Source of the DNA: Plastoroseomonas hellenica
GTDB taxonomy: Bacteria; Pseudomonadota; Alphaproteobacteria; Acetobacterales; Acetobacteraceae
Direction of reading: 5' to 3'
Assembly (NCBI RefSeq): GCF_018129085.1
Contig: NZ_JAAGBB010000015.1
Span: forward strand, 62,001 to 126,000
DNA length: 64,000 nucleotides
The notes under the pieces: generated by a model
The model's input: the letters and a program-made list of their open reading frames with translations, nothing else
Database searches by the model: none
What the model was told of the DNA's origin: nothing
Made by a program: the position numbers and the translations under genes
Shown: in pieces, positions 49,748 to 59,009 of the stretch
Layout of the letters: each line of letters begins with the position of its first letter
Position numbering within the stretch: the first letter of the stretch is position 1

Positions 49748-50835
49748 GCCGGTACGCTCCGGGCCCGCGCCCTCTCCCGGCGGAGAATGGCGTCGACCTC
49801 GACGCCGCGATGGGCATAGGTGTGTCCCGCCAGAATGCGCGCCTGGGCTGCGGCACCGATCGCCTTCGCGCGCTCGGGCGTCAGTGCCGCGAGTTGCTGC
49901 GCCACGTCGCGGCCGTCGCGCGCGACCAGCACCTCTTCTCCCTCCTTCAGGAAGAGCTCGAGCCCGGTCCAGGCATCGGTGATCAGGCAGGCGCCGGCGC
50001 CCGCCGCTTCGAAGACCCGCGTCGCCGGCGAATAGCCGACGGCCGCCATGCTGTCGCGGGCGATGTTCAGGACGGCAAGGGCCGTCACATTGAACGCGTT
50101 GTGGTCGCGCGTATAGACATGGCCGAGCGACCGCACGTTCGGCGGCATCGGCCGCGTGTCCCAACCATTGCCGCCGATCAGGAACTGGCGTTCCGGCAGG
50201 AGCGCCGCGGCTTGCAGGAAGAAGGCGTCCACCCGCGCTTCCCGGTCGGGCAGACGGTTGCCCAGGAAGGCGAGATCGGCGGCGAAACGCGGATCGGGTG
50301 GAACCGGGTGATGGGTTTCCGGATCGAGCGCGTTGTAGATCGGAATGCAGCACCGCGCGCCGAAGCTTTCATAGGCGCGCACGACGGGGGGCCCGCCACC
50401 ATAGGTCAGCACCAGGTCCAGCCCCGGCAGGGCCCGGCGCATCGGATGATCCGGGGCGGCGGCGATGTCCGCGAGGGTCGCGGGAGCGTCGACATCCCAG
50501 AAGATGCGGATCGCCTCCGGACGCGCGGCCATCATCACGCCTTCCAGCAGGTCTTCGTCGAAGACGCCAACACCACTCGTCTTCACGACCACATCGGCCT
50601 GAGCGGCTTCCGCAATCGCAGCATGCAGTGCTGCCTCCGTCGCCTCATAGACCCGGACCTCCGCCCAGGCAGGGGGTTCGATATCGCGATGCTGCTGCCT
50701 GTTATAGGCGTCGGGCTCGAAGAAGGTGATCGTGTAGCCCCGCGACGCCAGGTCGCGCAGGAGGCCGCGGTAATAGGTGGCGGCCCCATTCCAATAGGAG
50801 GACAGGAGGCTCGATCCGTAGAACGCGATCCTCAT
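49744..50835 (-). CDS. CgeB-like glycosyltransferase (paralogue B)
   Basis: 363 aa; ATG overlaps the phosphatase stop and the stop overlaps paralogue A. Begins [20 protein letters not shown], then YYRGLLRDLASRGY, FFEPDAYNRQQHRD, a central FWDVDAPATLADIA, and the C-terminal VTALAVLNIARDSM, GYSPATRVFEAAGAGACLI. Same GT-B family as the neighbours but clearly diverged from paralogues A and D. The acceptor may be an inositol or lipid-linked sugar made upstream; this is inference from operon context. Confidence 0.87.
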   Translation of the reverse strand: MRIAFYGSSLLSSYWNGAATYYRGLLRDLASRGYTITFFEPDAYNRQQHRDIEPPAWAEVRVYEATEAALHAAIAEAAQADVVVKTSGVGVFDEDLLEGVMMAARPEAIRIFWDVDAPATLADIAAAPDHPMRRALPGLDLVLTYGGGPPVVRAYESFGARCCIPIYNALDPETHHPVPPDPRFAADLAFLGNRLPDREARVDAFFLQAAALLPERQFLIGGNGWDTRPMPPNVRSLGHVYTRDHNAFNVTALAVLNIARDSMAAVGYSPATRVFEAAGAGACLITDAWTGLELFLKEGEEVLVARDGRDVAQQLAALTPERAKAIGAAAQARILAGHTYAHRGVEVDAILRRERARARSVPA

Positions 50836-51437
50836 GCCGCCACCTCGTTCATCGTCAGCACCTTGCCGCCGCCCGGCCACAGCACGACGGAGCTCATCGA
50901 GCCCGGAGCTATTTCGAAGCGCGTATAGGCGTCGAGCGGCATCGAGAGACAGCTCATCAGGGCGGCCTTGATCACGTCGCCATGGCTGACCAGCGCCACT
51001 CGGCCTTGGGGATGGGCATCGCGGATACGCCCGATCGCCGCGACGACGCGCCGCTGCACTTCCGCCATCGTCTCGCCGGCGGGGGCACGCGTGACGGCGC
51101 GCTCCGCGTTCCAACGGGCCCAGAGTGGGTCATCACGCAGAGCCGTGAAGCTGCGGCCGGCCCAGTCCCCGAAGTCGATCTCGGTGAGCCCGTCATCGAT
51201 GGCAACCGGAAGCCCCAGCCGGCCGGCGATGATGCCGGCCGTTTCCCGGGCACGCTCGACCGGGCTGCTGTAGATGGCCTGGAGCGACTCTTCCGCCAGC
51301 CGCTCGGCAAGGCTCTGCGCCTGGCGCCTGCCGGACTGGCTCAGGCAGATCCCGGAGTCGCGCCCGCAGAGCACCTGGTCCAGGGCATCATGGGCGGCGT
51401 GCCGCAGGAGGAGGATGGTGGTGACCTCGGTCGTCAT
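50832..51437 (-). CDS. Histidine phosphatase superfamily protein
   Basis: 201 aa. The catalytic RH motif is [11 protein letters not shown] near residue 12, with [11 protein letters not shown] (second Arg), [15 protein letters not shown] and the second catalytic His in [12 protein letters not shown]. This is the phosphoglycerate mutase-like fold (CobC/broad phosphatase type). It overlaps both the upstream inositol-phosphate synthase stop and the downstream GT start, so it may dephosphorylate inositol-3-phosphate or a later glycosyl-phosphate, replacing the usual inositol monophosphatase. That role is inferred only from coupling. Confidence 0.9.
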   Translation of the reverse strand: MTTEVTTILLLRHAAHDALDQVLCGRDSGICLSQSGRRQAQSLAERLAEESLQAIYSSPVERARETAGIIAGRLGLPVAIDDGLTEIDFGDWAGRSFTALRDDPLWARWNAERAVTRAPAGETMAEVQRRVVAAIGRIRDAHPQGRVALVSHGDVIKAALMSCLSMPLDAYTRFEIAPGSMSSVVLWPGGGKVLTMNEVAA

Positions 51438-52519
51438 CCCGGATGTCCGTCCGCGATGAAGGCCTGCAGGCGGCGCCGCGCCTCATGGTCGCGGTACTGC
51501 TCGGGCGGCGACTTCATGAAGTAGCCGGATGGTGCCGACAGCGCGCCGGCGATGCCGCGATCGAGGGCGAGCTTGGCGCAGCGCACCGCATCGATGACGA
51601 CACCCGCCGAATTGGGCGAATCCCAGACTTCGAGCTTCAGCTCCACATTGATCGGCAGCCCGCCGAAGCCGGTACCTTCCAGCCGGATATGCGCCCACTT
51701 CCGGTCGGTCAGCCAAGGCACGTGATCGCTCGGCCCGATATGGACGTCCTGCGCGGCTGGGGGAATGTCGTACTGGCTGGTCACCGCGCGGGTCTTGGAG
51801 ATCTTCTTCGACTCGAGCCGATCACGCTCCAGCATGTTGAGGAAATCGGTATTGCCGCCGAAGTTGAGCTGGTAGGTGCGATCGAGCCGCACGCCGCGGT
51901 CGCGATAGAGATTGGCCAGGGTGCGATGGATGATGGTGGCGCCGACCTGGCTCTTGATGTCGTCGCCGATGATCGGCAGGCCCCGCTGCTCGAAGCGGCG
52001 CCGCCAGGTGGGATCGGATGCGATGAAGACCGGGATGCAGTTGACGAAGGCGCAGCCGGCGTTCAGCGCCTGCTCGGCATACCATTCGGTCGCGTGCTGG
52101 GATCCGACCGGCAGATAGGAGACCAGGACCTCGGTGCCGGACCGGGCCAGCACGTCCGCCACATCGGCCTCAGGCCCATCATCCTCCTCGATCCAGTCGC
52201 GGAGATAGTGGCCGATGCCGTCGAGCGTCTTGCCGCGCTGAACGACCACGCCCGTTTCCGGCACCTCGGCGAAGCGCGCGGTGTTGTTGGGGGGCGCGAA
52301 GATGGCCTCCGCCACATCGCGGCCGACCTTTGCCGCATTTACATCGAAGGCGGCGGAGAGCGTGACGTCGCGTACGTGATAGCCGCCGAGCTCGACGCTC
52401 ATCAGGCCCGGCACCGGCTCATTCGCGGGGGCATCCCGGTAGTAGGTCAGCCCTTGCACGAAGGAGGATGCGCAGTTGCCGACGCCAACGATACCCACCC
52501 GCAGGGCAGGCCGGCTCAT
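51434..52519 (-). CDS. ino1: Inositol-3-phosphate synthase
   Basis: 361 aa from the ATG at 52519; it is the first gene of the minus-strand operon. N-terminal Rossmann motif [16 protein letters not shown], then [15 protein letters not shown], and the catalytic [15 protein letters not shown] followed by [10 protein letters not shown] and [10 protein letters not shown] with conserved lysines. Length fits the short bacterial/actinobacterial Ino1. The enzyme cyclises glucose-6-phosphate to inositol-3-phosphate with NAD. Such a gene is rare in alphaproteobacteria outside thermophiles and special glycolipid producers, so its place at the head of a glycosyltransferase operon is notable. Confidence 0.95.
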   Translation of the reverse strand: MSRPALRVGIVGVGNCASSFVQGLTYYRDAPANEPVPGLMSVELGGYHVRDVTLSAAFDVNAAKVGRDVAEAIFAPPNNTARFAEVPETGVVVQRGKTLDGIGHYLRDWIEEDDGPEADVADVLARSGTEVLVSYLPVGSQHATEWYAEQALNAGCAFVNCIPVFIASDPTWRRRFEQRGLPIIGDDIKSQVGATIIHRTLANLYRDRGVRLDRTYQLNFGGNTDFLNMLERDRLESKKISKTRAVTSQYDIPPAAQDVHIGPSDHVPWLTDRKWAHIRLEGTGFGGLPINVELKLEVWDSPNSAGVVIDAVRCAKLALDRGIAGALSAPSGYFMKSPPEQYRDHEARRRLQAFIADGHPG

Positions 52520-52856
52520 GATCCGCGCGCCTCGGCCAGCATCGTCGTTCGGGGAGCCGGAGCGGAGAGCTTGCGCATGATGTCGACGATCAAGGTCCAC
52601 TCTCCGCTGCTCGTTGGCTGGCGATCGATGCGCACCTTCGGGTCCACCGATCTCGAAAGCGGGAACGTTCATTCCTCGTAGGCGGCTGCACGGAATTGCC
52701 ATGATTCGCCACAACTCAATGTGAGTGCGACTTTTTCGCGTTCGAACGTTGATGCCCTGGACAGCCGCCGGCGCCGCGGCGGGCATCGGCACGGCACGCG
52801 CCTGCCGTCGCGGCCGGTTGGCCTGCCCTGTCGATTGTTCGAAGGGGAGACCTGGC
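52520..52856. promoter_or_regulatory. Divergent control region, 337 bp, of the glycoconjugate cluster
   Basis: It holds the promoters of ino1 (minus) and the first epimerase operon (plus). Two palindromes stand out: GAACGTTC at 52663-52670 and CGTTCGAACG at 52739-52748, both built from GTTC/GAAC half-sites. The second sits beside an AT-rich stretch (CTTTTTCGCG). These could be operators for one shared regulator, but none is encoded nearby and I found no confident -35/-10 boxes. Confidence 0.4.
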
Positions 52857-53972
52857 GTGACGGACACCATCCTGATCACCGGCGGCGCCGGCTTCATCGG
52901 CCGCCACCTCGCGCATGCCCTGCTCAAGAAAGGCCATCATGTGCGCGTGCTCGACAGCTTCATCGCGCAGGTGCACGGCGACCGCGGACAGGACGGCCTG
53001 GACCCGGATGTCGAAGTGATCCGGGGCGATGTGCGGGACGGCGATCTGGTGCGACAGGCGCTCGCTGGGGTCGACAGGGTGGTGCACCTCGCCGCCGAGG
53101 TCGGCGTCGGGCAGAGCATGTATGCGGTGGACCAGTATGTCTCCGTCAACGATCACGGCACCGCGGTACTGTTCCAGCAGCTCATCGCCAAGCCGGTGCG
53201 GCGCGTCGTGGTCGCATCCTCCATGAGCATCTATGGCGAAGGCCTCTACCGCGACGCCGATGGCGCGCTGATCGAGGACGCGGTCCGGCAGCCGCGTAGC
53301 GGCGCCGGCGCGTCCTGGGATCCGCTGGACGCGCAGCGACGGCCGCTGGTGCCGCTGCCGACGCCGGAGTGGAAGCGGCCGAACCTCGCCTCGGTCTATG
53401 CCATCACGAAATTCACGCAGGAGCGGCTGACGCTGACCCTGGCGCCGGCCTATGGCATGGAGGGCGCCGCGCTCAGGCTATGGAATGTGTATGGTCCGGG
53501 CCAGGCGCTTTCCAACCCCTATACGGGCGTGCTGGCCATCTTCGCGGCGCGGCTGCATGGCGGGCAGCCGCCGCTGATCTTCGAGGATGGCCTGCAACGC
53601 CGCGACTTCGTGCATGTGGAGGATGTCGCGCGGGCCTTCATGCTCGCGCTGGAGCATCCGAAGGCGTCGGGCGAGGTCTTCAACATCGCAAGCGGCGTCG
53701 ATCGCACGGTGCAGGAGGTCGCCGCCGATCTGGCGCGGGCCATGGCGCGCCCGGGTATTGCACCACTCATCACCGGCAAGGCCCGCACCGGCGATATCCG
53801 GCACAATATCGCCGATATCACCAAGGCCCGGACGGCGTTGGGCTATGCCGCGCAACGCCTGGACTTCACCGCCGATCTTGCGGAACTCGCGGAATGGGTG
53901 GCGCGCCAGCAGGTGAAGGATCGTGTCGGCCAGGCCCGAAGCGAGCTGGAAGCGCGGGGGCTGGTCGCATGA
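52857..53972 (+). CDS. NAD-dependent epimerase, dTDP-L-rhamnose 4-epimerase type
   Basis: 371 aa; GTG at 52857 with GGGGAG 8 nt upstream. Extended [33 protein letters not shown], active-site strand [13 protein letters not shown] and [12 protein letters not shown] (Tyr-x3-Lys), then [19 protein letters not shown] and [15 protein letters not shown]. The [10 protein letters not shown] and [15 protein letters not shown] segments are characteristic of the dTDP-L-rhamnose 4-epimerase/WbiB group. It is the first gene of the plus-strand operon and overlaps the next epimerase gene by 4 bp. Substrate sugar not proved. Confidence 0.88.
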   Translation: MTDTILITGGAGFIGRHLAHALLKKGHHVRVLDSFIAQVHGDRGQDGLDPDVEVIRGDVRDGDLVRQALAGVDRVVHLAAEVGVGQSMYAVDQYVSVNDHGTAVLFQQLIAKPVRRVVVASSMSIYGEGLYRDADGALIEDAVRQPRSGAGASWDPLDAQRRPLVPLPTPEWKRPNLASVYAITKFTQERLTLTLAPAYGMEGAALRLWNVYGPGQALSNPYTGVLAIFAARLHGGQPPLIFEDGLQRRDFVHVEDVARAFMLALEHPKASGEVFNIASGVDRTVQEVAADLARAMARPGIAPLITGKARTGDIRHNIADITKARTALGYAAQRLDFTADLAELAEWVARQQVKDRVGQARSELEARGLVA

Positions 53973-55057
53973 ACGGCCTCGCGGCGCCACCCCTCGCCGG
54001 GGCGCGGCCGGTCCTGGTCACCGGCGGTGCCGGCTTCATCGGCTCCAACCTCGCCGACCGGCTCGCGCAGGAAGGCCACCACGTCCTCATCTATGATGCG
54101 CTGCTGCGGCCGGGGGTGGAGGCCAATCTGGATTGGCTGAAGCAACGCCATCCGCGGCACATCGCCGCCAGCATCGCCGATATCCGGGACGCCAGCGCGC
54201 TGGCAGCCGCAGTGGCCGAGGCGCAGGCGGTCTTCCATCTGGCGGCGCAGGTCGCGGTCACCACCAGCCTTTCGGATCCGCGCCTGGATTTCGAGGTCAA
54301 CCTCGGCGGCAGCTTCAACCTGCTGGACGCGCTGCGCCGGCGCGGCGCGCCGGTGCCGCTCATCTTCGCCAGCACCAACAAGGTCTACGGCGACCTCGCC
54401 GACATCGCGCTGGAATGCGTCGGCGACGCCTATCTGCCGAAGGATCCCGCGCTCCGCGCCACCGGCATCGGAGAGGAGCGCCCGCTCGATTTCCACACGC
54501 CCTATGGCTGCTCGAAAGGTGCGGCCGATCAGTATGTGCTGGATTTCGGCCGCGCCTATGGCTTCCCGACAACGGTGCTGCGCATGAGCTGCATCTACGG
54601 CCCACGGCAGATGGGGACCGAGGACCAGGGCTGGGTGGCGCATTTCCTGATCCGTGCCCTGCGCGGGGAGCCGATCAGCATCTATGGCGACGGCTGCCAG
54701 GTGCGCGATGTGCTGGACGTGCACGACGCGGTGTCCGCCTATCTGGAGGCTTGGCGCCGTATCGACCAGGTGCGTGGCCGCAGCTTCAACCTCGGCGGCG
54801 GTCCCACGAATGCCATCAGCCTGCGCCAGCTCGTGGCGCATATGGGGACGCTCGTCGACCATCCGGTGGAGACCCGCCACGGGGACTGGCGTGCGGGCGA
54901 CCAGCGCTACTACGTCTCCGATACCCGGAGCGTAAGGGCGGCGCTCGGTCTGCCGGCACCGCGGCCATGGCGTGAGGGCGTATCGGCGCTCGCCGAATGG
55001 CTGCGCGGGCAGGCCAGCAAAGCGGCGGCAGCGAGGATGGAGGCCGCGGTCCCGTGA
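53969..55057 (+). CDS. NAD-dependent epimerase, CDP-paratose 2-epimerase-like
   Basis: 362 aa; ATG overlaps the upstream stop. [44 protein letters not shown] and HTPYGCSKGAADQYVLDFGR (Tyr-x3-Lys) match the CDP-paratose 2-epimerase/RfbE-like branch, as does YGPRQMGTEDQGWVAHFL. These enzymes invert C2 of a nucleotide-linked sugar through a transient oxidation. No CDP-glucose pathway gene is in the window, so the natural substrate may be a different nucleotide sugar. Coupled to the following GT4 by a GTGA overlap. Confidence 0.87.
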   Translation: MNGLAAPPLAGARPVLVTGGAGFIGSNLADRLAQEGHHVLIYDALLRPGVEANLDWLKQRHPRHIAASIADIRDASALAAAVAEAQAVFHLAAQVAVTTSLSDPRLDFEVNLGGSFNLLDALRRRGAPVPLIFASTNKVYGDLADIALECVGDAYLPKDPALRATGIGEERPLDFHTPYGCSKGAADQYVLDFGRAYGFPTTVLRMSCIYGPRQMGTEDQGWVAHFLIRALRGEPISIYGDGCQVRDVLDVHDAVSAYLEAWRRIDQVRGRSFNLGGGPTNAISLRQLVAHMGTLVDHPVETRHGDWRAGDQRYYVSDTRSVRAALGLPAPRPWREGVSALAEWLRGQASKAAAARMEAAVP

Positions 55058-56190
55058 CGGCCCGGCGTGGACGGGAAGGTGGCATCCGCCTGTTCATGAC
55101 CGCGGACGCGGTTGGTGGCGTCTGGACCTACGCGCTGGACCTGGCGCAAGGCCTTGCCGCGCATGGCGTCACGACGACCCTGGCCGTTCTCGGCCCGGCG
55201 CCCGGCACCGACCAGATCGCGCTCGCCGATGCCGTCCCGGGCCTCTCGCTGCAGGTCACGGCGCTGCCGCTCGACTGGCTCGCCGCGCATGATGGGGAGG
55301 TTCTGGCGGCGGGCGCGGAGATCGCCGCCGCCGCCCGCGCCGCCGGGGCCGATATCGTCCATCTGAACAGCCCCGCCCTGGCGGCGGCGGGCGGCTTTCC
55401 CGCACCGGTCGTGGGTGCCTGCCACTCCTGCCTCGCGACCTGGTGGGCGGCCGTGCGCAACGGTCCGATGCCGCCCGACTTCGCGTGGCGGACCGATCTG
55501 CTCCGGCGCGGCTATGCCACAGCGACGGCGCTGGTGACGCCGAGCCAAGCCTTCGCGCGGGCGACGACGGAGGCCTACGCATTGCCGCTGCCGCCGCACG
55601 CGATCCACAATGGCCGGAGCCCGGCGCGGATAGGCGGGGCCGCGCCGACGGCGGTGCCGGACTTCGTCTTCACCGCCGGTCGGCTTTGGGATCCCGGCAA
55701 GAACCTGTTGGCGCTGGATCGCGCCGCCGCCCGCCTGCCGGTCCCCGTCCTGGCGGCAGGGCCATTGCGCGGCCCGGAGGGCAGCGAAGTCGCGCCGAAG
55801 CACCTCATCGCGCTCGGCCCGCTCGACGCGCGGGCCATGACGGAGAGGCTGCGGGCCAGGCCGATCTATGCCGCCCTGGCCCGCTATGAGCCCTTCGGTC
55901 TTGCAGTGCTGGAAGCGGCGCAGGCCGGCTGCCCGCTGGTGCTGTCCGACATCCCGACCTTCCGGGAGCTCTGGGACGACGCTGCCCTCTTCGTCCCGGC
56001 CGATGATGACGAAGCCGCCGCAGCAGCGATCATCCGGCTTCTGGCCGACAAGCCGATGCGCTCGAGGCTCGGCCTGGCCGCGCAGCGCCGGGCACGTCGC
56101 TACAGCGTCAGCGCCATGGCAGCCGCGACATTCGAGCTCTACCGATCGCTGCTCCGCCGCACCGGCCGGAGCGAGGAGGCGGCTGCATGA
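55054..56190 (+). CDS. Family 4 glycosyltransferase
   Basis: 378 aa; GTG at 55054 overlaps the epimerase stop (GTGA). GT-B fold: N-terminal RLFMTADAVGGVWTYALDLAQ (glycine-rich acceptor loop), central VVGACHSC and VTPSQAFAR, C-terminal FTAGRLWDPGKNL and the donor-binding ARYEPFGLAVLEAAQAG (E-x7-E motif), with LSDIPTFREL. This is a retaining enzyme using a nucleotide sugar. It resembles GT4 proteins of polysaccharide and glycolipid clusters; the donor and acceptor are unknown. Coupled by ATGA to the next transferase. Confidence 0.9.
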   Translation: MTARRGREGGIRLFMTADAVGGVWTYALDLAQGLAAHGVTTTLAVLGPAPGTDQIALADAVPGLSLQVTALPLDWLAAHDGEVLAAGAEIAAAARAAGADIVHLNSPALAAAGGFPAPVVGACHSCLATWWAAVRNGPMPPDFAWRTDLLRRGYATATALVTPSQAFARATTEAYALPLPPHAIHNGRSPARIGGAAPTAVPDFVFTAGRLWDPGKNLLALDRAAARLPVPVLAAGPLRGPEGSEVAPKHLIALGPLDARAMTERLRARPIYAALARYEPFGLAVLEAAQAGCPLVLSDIPTFRELWDDAALFVPADDDEAAAAAIIRLLADKPMRSRLGLAAQRRARRYSVSAMAAATFELYRSLLRRTGRSEEAAA

Positions 56191-57338
56191 GGATCGTCTA
56201 CTTCACCCATTCCCTCCTCTCCTGCTGGAACCACGGCAACGCGCATTTCCTGCGCGGCATGCTGCGTGAGCTGGCGCAGCGGGGCCATGACGTCCTCGCC
56301 TGCGAGCCGATGCAGGCCTGGAGCCTGGAGAACCTGCTGCGCGATCATGGGCAAGCGGGGCTCGGCGCATATTACGCCGCCTATCCCGAGTTGCGGTCGC
56401 AGCTCATCGCATCGGAGGAGGATATCGGGGCGGCGCTGTCCGGCGCCGACCTGGTGCTCGTGCACGAATGGAACGAACCGGCGTTGGTCGCGCGCATCGG
56501 CAGGGCGCGGCGGCAGGGTGGCCGCTTCACGCTGCTGTTCCACGACACGCATCACCGCGCGGTCAGTGACCCCGACGCCATCCGCCGCTTCGACCTCGAC
56601 GGCTATGATGGTGTCCTCGCCTTTGGGGAGACCCTGGCGGCTGTATATCGGCGCTGGGGCTGGGGCGATCGCGTCTTCGTCTGGCACGAAGCCGCCGATA
56701 CCAGGTTGTTCCATCCGCCGGCGCGGGAGCGGCGGCGGGATGGCCTGGTCTGGATCGGCAACTGGGGCGACGACGAACGCAGCGCGGAGCTGGAAGGCTT
56801 TCTGCTGCAGCCAGCGCACGCCGTCGGCATGCCGCTCGACATCTATGGCGTGCGCTATCCCGAAGCGGCGCGGCTCGCTCTGGACCGCCATGGCGCGCGG
56901 TTCCGCGGCTGGCTGCCGAATGCGCGCGTGCCGGAGGTCTTCGCACACCACTTGGCGACCGTGCATGTCCCGCGCCGCTTCTACGTGACGATGCTGCCGG
57001 GCATTCCGACCATCCGGGTATTCGAAGCCCTGGCCTGCGGCATCCCGCTGGTCTCCGCGCCCTGGGAGGATTCGGAAACGCTGTTCCGCCCCGGCCGCGA
57101 TTATCTCGTCGCCCGGACGGAGGCCCGCATGGTCCAGCATCTGCGGACGCTGCGCGAGGACGCCGCACTTCGCCAGTCGCTCGCCGCCAGCGGGCTGGAG
57201 ACGATCCGGGCCCGGCATGGCTGTGCCCATAGGGTCGACGAACTGCTGACAATCCTGACGCGGCTGCAACGCGCGCCCACCGATCCGGGTGCCGCCACCA
57301 GCACGCCGGGAGAGCGAGAGGGAGCGCTGCTGTCATGA
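56187..57338 (+). CDS. CgeB-like glycosyltransferase (paralogue C)
   Basis: 383 aa; ATG overlaps the GT4 stop. Begins MRIVYFTHSLLSCWNHGNAH and has LVLVHEWNEPALVARIGR, LLFHDTHHRAVSD, WIGNWGDDERSAEL, then the C-terminal LPGIPTIRVFEALACGIPLV and FRPGRDYLVA. The same CgeB/Glyco_trans_1_2 family as paralogues A, B and D, but more distant in the N-terminal half. The acceptor-binding part has a distinctive His-rich loop. Donor unknown. Its stop overlaps the methyltransferase start, so sugar transfer and methylation are probably linked. Confidence 0.86.
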   Translation: MRIVYFTHSLLSCWNHGNAHFLRGMLRELAQRGHDVLACEPMQAWSLENLLRDHGQAGLGAYYAAYPELRSQLIASEEDIGAALSGADLVLVHEWNEPALVARIGRARRQGGRFTLLFHDTHHRAVSDPDAIRRFDLDGYDGVLAFGETLAAVYRRWGWGDRVFVWHEAADTRLFHPPARERRRDGLVWIGNWGDDERSAELEGFLLQPAHAVGMPLDIYGVRYPEAARLALDRHGARFRGWLPNARVPEVFAHHLATVHVPRRFYVTMLPGIPTIRVFEALACGIPLVSAPWEDSETLFRPGRDYLVARTEARMVQHLRTLREDAALRQSLAASGLETIRARHGCAHRVDELLTILTRLQRAPTDPGAATSTPGEREGALLS

Positions 57339-58105
57339 ACCGGATCCAACCCTGGTCGCGCGAGGAGATCCAGCAGCGCGTGGAAGCGCTCGGCCCCTGG
57401 TTCCACAACCTCGACCTCCAGGGCGTGCGCACCGCGCCGGAGCATTTCCTCGGCGACTATCCGGCGATCAAGTGGGGCCGCTTCGCGCATGCCATTCCCC
57501 AGGACCTCACCGGGCTCAGCGTGCTCGATATCGGCTGCAATGCCGGCTTCTATTCCATCGAGATGAAGCGCCGCGGTGCCGAGCGCGTGCTCGGCATCGA
57601 CTCGGATGAGGAGTATCTGGAGCAGGCCCGCTTCGCCGCGGATGTCAGCGGCGCCCGGATCGAGTTCCGGAAGCTGTCCGTCTATGACCTGGGCGCGCTC
57701 GGCGAGCGCTTCGATCTCGTGCTCTTCATGGGCGTGCTCTACCACCTCCGGCACCCGCTGCTGGCCCTGGATTTGATCCATGAGCACGTGGCCCGCGACC
57801 TGCTGGTCTTCCAGTCGATGCAGCGCGGCGCATCCACGGTCGAGCCGGTGCTGGAAGACTACGAATTCTGGGACGAGGCGCTCTTCGATCGGCCGAGCTT
57901 CCCACGCCTGCATTTCATCGAACATCGCTATGCGCATGATCCGACCAACTGGTGGGTGCCGAACCGGGCCTGCGCAGAGGCCATGCTACGCAGTGCCGGC
58001 TTCGCCATCACCGAGCGAGCCGAGGACGAAGTCTATGTTTGCCGACGCGTCGACGCGCCTGACGGCGCCGGCGCCGTCTATCCGGCCAGGGGGAGAGAGC
58101 CGTGA
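57335..58105 (+). CDS. TIGR04290-like SAM-dependent methyltransferase
   Basis: 256 aa; ATG overlaps the GT stop. N-terminal WFHNLDLQGVRTAPEHFLGDYP is typical of the Rta_06860/TIGR04290 family, followed by class I motifs: VLDIGCNAGFYSIEMKRRG (SAM loop), LGIDSDEEYLEQAR (acidic end of strand 2) and LVLFMGVLYHLRHPLLALD. Family members occur in glycosyltransferase clusters and resemble CmoA/CmoB-like fold enzymes; the substrate is not established, probably a sugar hydroxyl. The next gene overlaps by GTGA. Confidence 0.86.
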   Translation: MNRIQPWSREEIQQRVEALGPWFHNLDLQGVRTAPEHFLGDYPAIKWGRFAHAIPQDLTGLSVLDIGCNAGFYSIEMKRRGAERVLGIDSDEEYLEQARFAADVSGARIEFRKLSVYDLGALGERFDLVLFMGVLYHLRHPLLALDLIHEHVARDLLVFQSMQRGASTVEPVLEDYEFWDEALFDRPSFPRLHFIEHRYAHDPTNWWVPNRACAEAMLRSAGFAITERAEDEVYVCRRVDAPDGAGAVYPARGREP

Positions 58106-58992
58106 TCGAAGCCGCGATGATCTGGAACGAACCCAACAACAAGTCGCATTGGGATCCGGAGGTGGATCCAGGCTGGGGGCTGTTCGCCGATATGGCGAAG
58201 GTGGCAGGGCAAGCGATCCGGGCGGAGCATTCGACCCTGCCGCGGGTGCTCGGCGGCATCTCTCCCATCGATCCCGACTTCATCCGAAACATGGCCGGCA
58301 AGGGTGTTCTGGATCAGATGGACGCGGTCGCGGTGCACGGCTTCCCGCTCGACTGGAATCTCTGGCAGATCGGCGAATGGCCGGCGAAGCTGCGTGAGAT
58401 CCAGGCGGTGACGGACCTGCCGGTCTGGGTCTCCGAGGTCGGCGTCTCCTCCTTCGGGGCCGAGGAGGTACAGGCCTGGGGCCTCGATCGCACCGCCGAG
58501 CTGCTCAAAGGCCGCGCACCGCGCATCCATTGGTACAGCCTTTGCGATCTGCCGCGCGCCTGGGGAGCGACAACGCGGCATCGCGAGGCCGAGGGATCCT
58601 CCTATTACCGCCATTTCTACATGGGGCTGCTGCGGGAGGACGGGACGCCGAAGCCATCCTTCGATGCCTTCGCCGCGCACACGCCGGAGCTCGGCCTCTG
58701 CCAGTGGTTCCATTTCGAAGATCATCGGTTGGACGACGCGGTCGCCTGGATGCGGCAACTCGGCGTGCGCTATCTCCGCACCGGGCTATCCTGGGCCGAC
58801 AGCTTCCGCCCCGACGCGCTGGCCTGGTTCGACCGGCAGATGCAGGCGCTTGAGGAGTTCGACGTCACCGTCACCTTCTGCTTCACGCCGGAGCATCGCG
58901 GCATCGCTCCGCACCACACCAGTGCGCCGCTGATGAAGGAGGAGTTCGCGGAGTTCTGCGCGGCGATGGTGCGGCGCTACGCCAAAGGCTGA
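58102..58992 (+). CDS. Glycoside hydrolase clan A-like protein with circularly permuted barrel order
   Basis: 296 aa; GTG overlaps the methyltransferase stop. It begins directly at a strand-4-like acid/base motif, IEAAMIWNEPNN (Glu10), then VLGGISPID, MDAVAVHGF, the nucleophile strand VWVSEVGVSS (Glu112) and RIHWYSLCDLP. After a loop, the C-terminal third looks like strands 1-3 of the same barrel: LGLCQWFHFED, RYLRTGLSWAD, VTVTFCFTP and EFAEFCAAMVRRYA, the last being the helix that normally precedes strand 4. So the order is 4-8 then 1-3. Proteins like this are annotated as beta-xylosidases near similar clusters; no signal peptide, so it acts in the cytosol. Hydrolysis or transglycosylation is unproven. 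Confidence 0.78.
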   Translation: MIEAAMIWNEPNNKSHWDPEVDPGWGLFADMAKVAGQAIRAEHSTLPRVLGGISPIDPDFIRNMAGKGVLDQMDAVAVHGFPLDWNLWQIGEWPAKLREIQAVTDLPVWVSEVGVSSFGAEEVQAWGLDRTAELLKGRAPRIHWYSLCDLPRAWGATTRHREAEGSSYYRHFYMGLLREDGTPKPSFDAFAAHTPELGLCQWFHFEDHRLDDAVAWMRQLGVRYLRTGLSWADSFRPDALAWFDRQMQALEEFDVTVTFCFTPEHRGIAPHHTSAPLMKEEFAEFCAAMVRRYAKG

Positions 58993-59009
58993 GCGTCGCG
59001 CCGGCCGGA

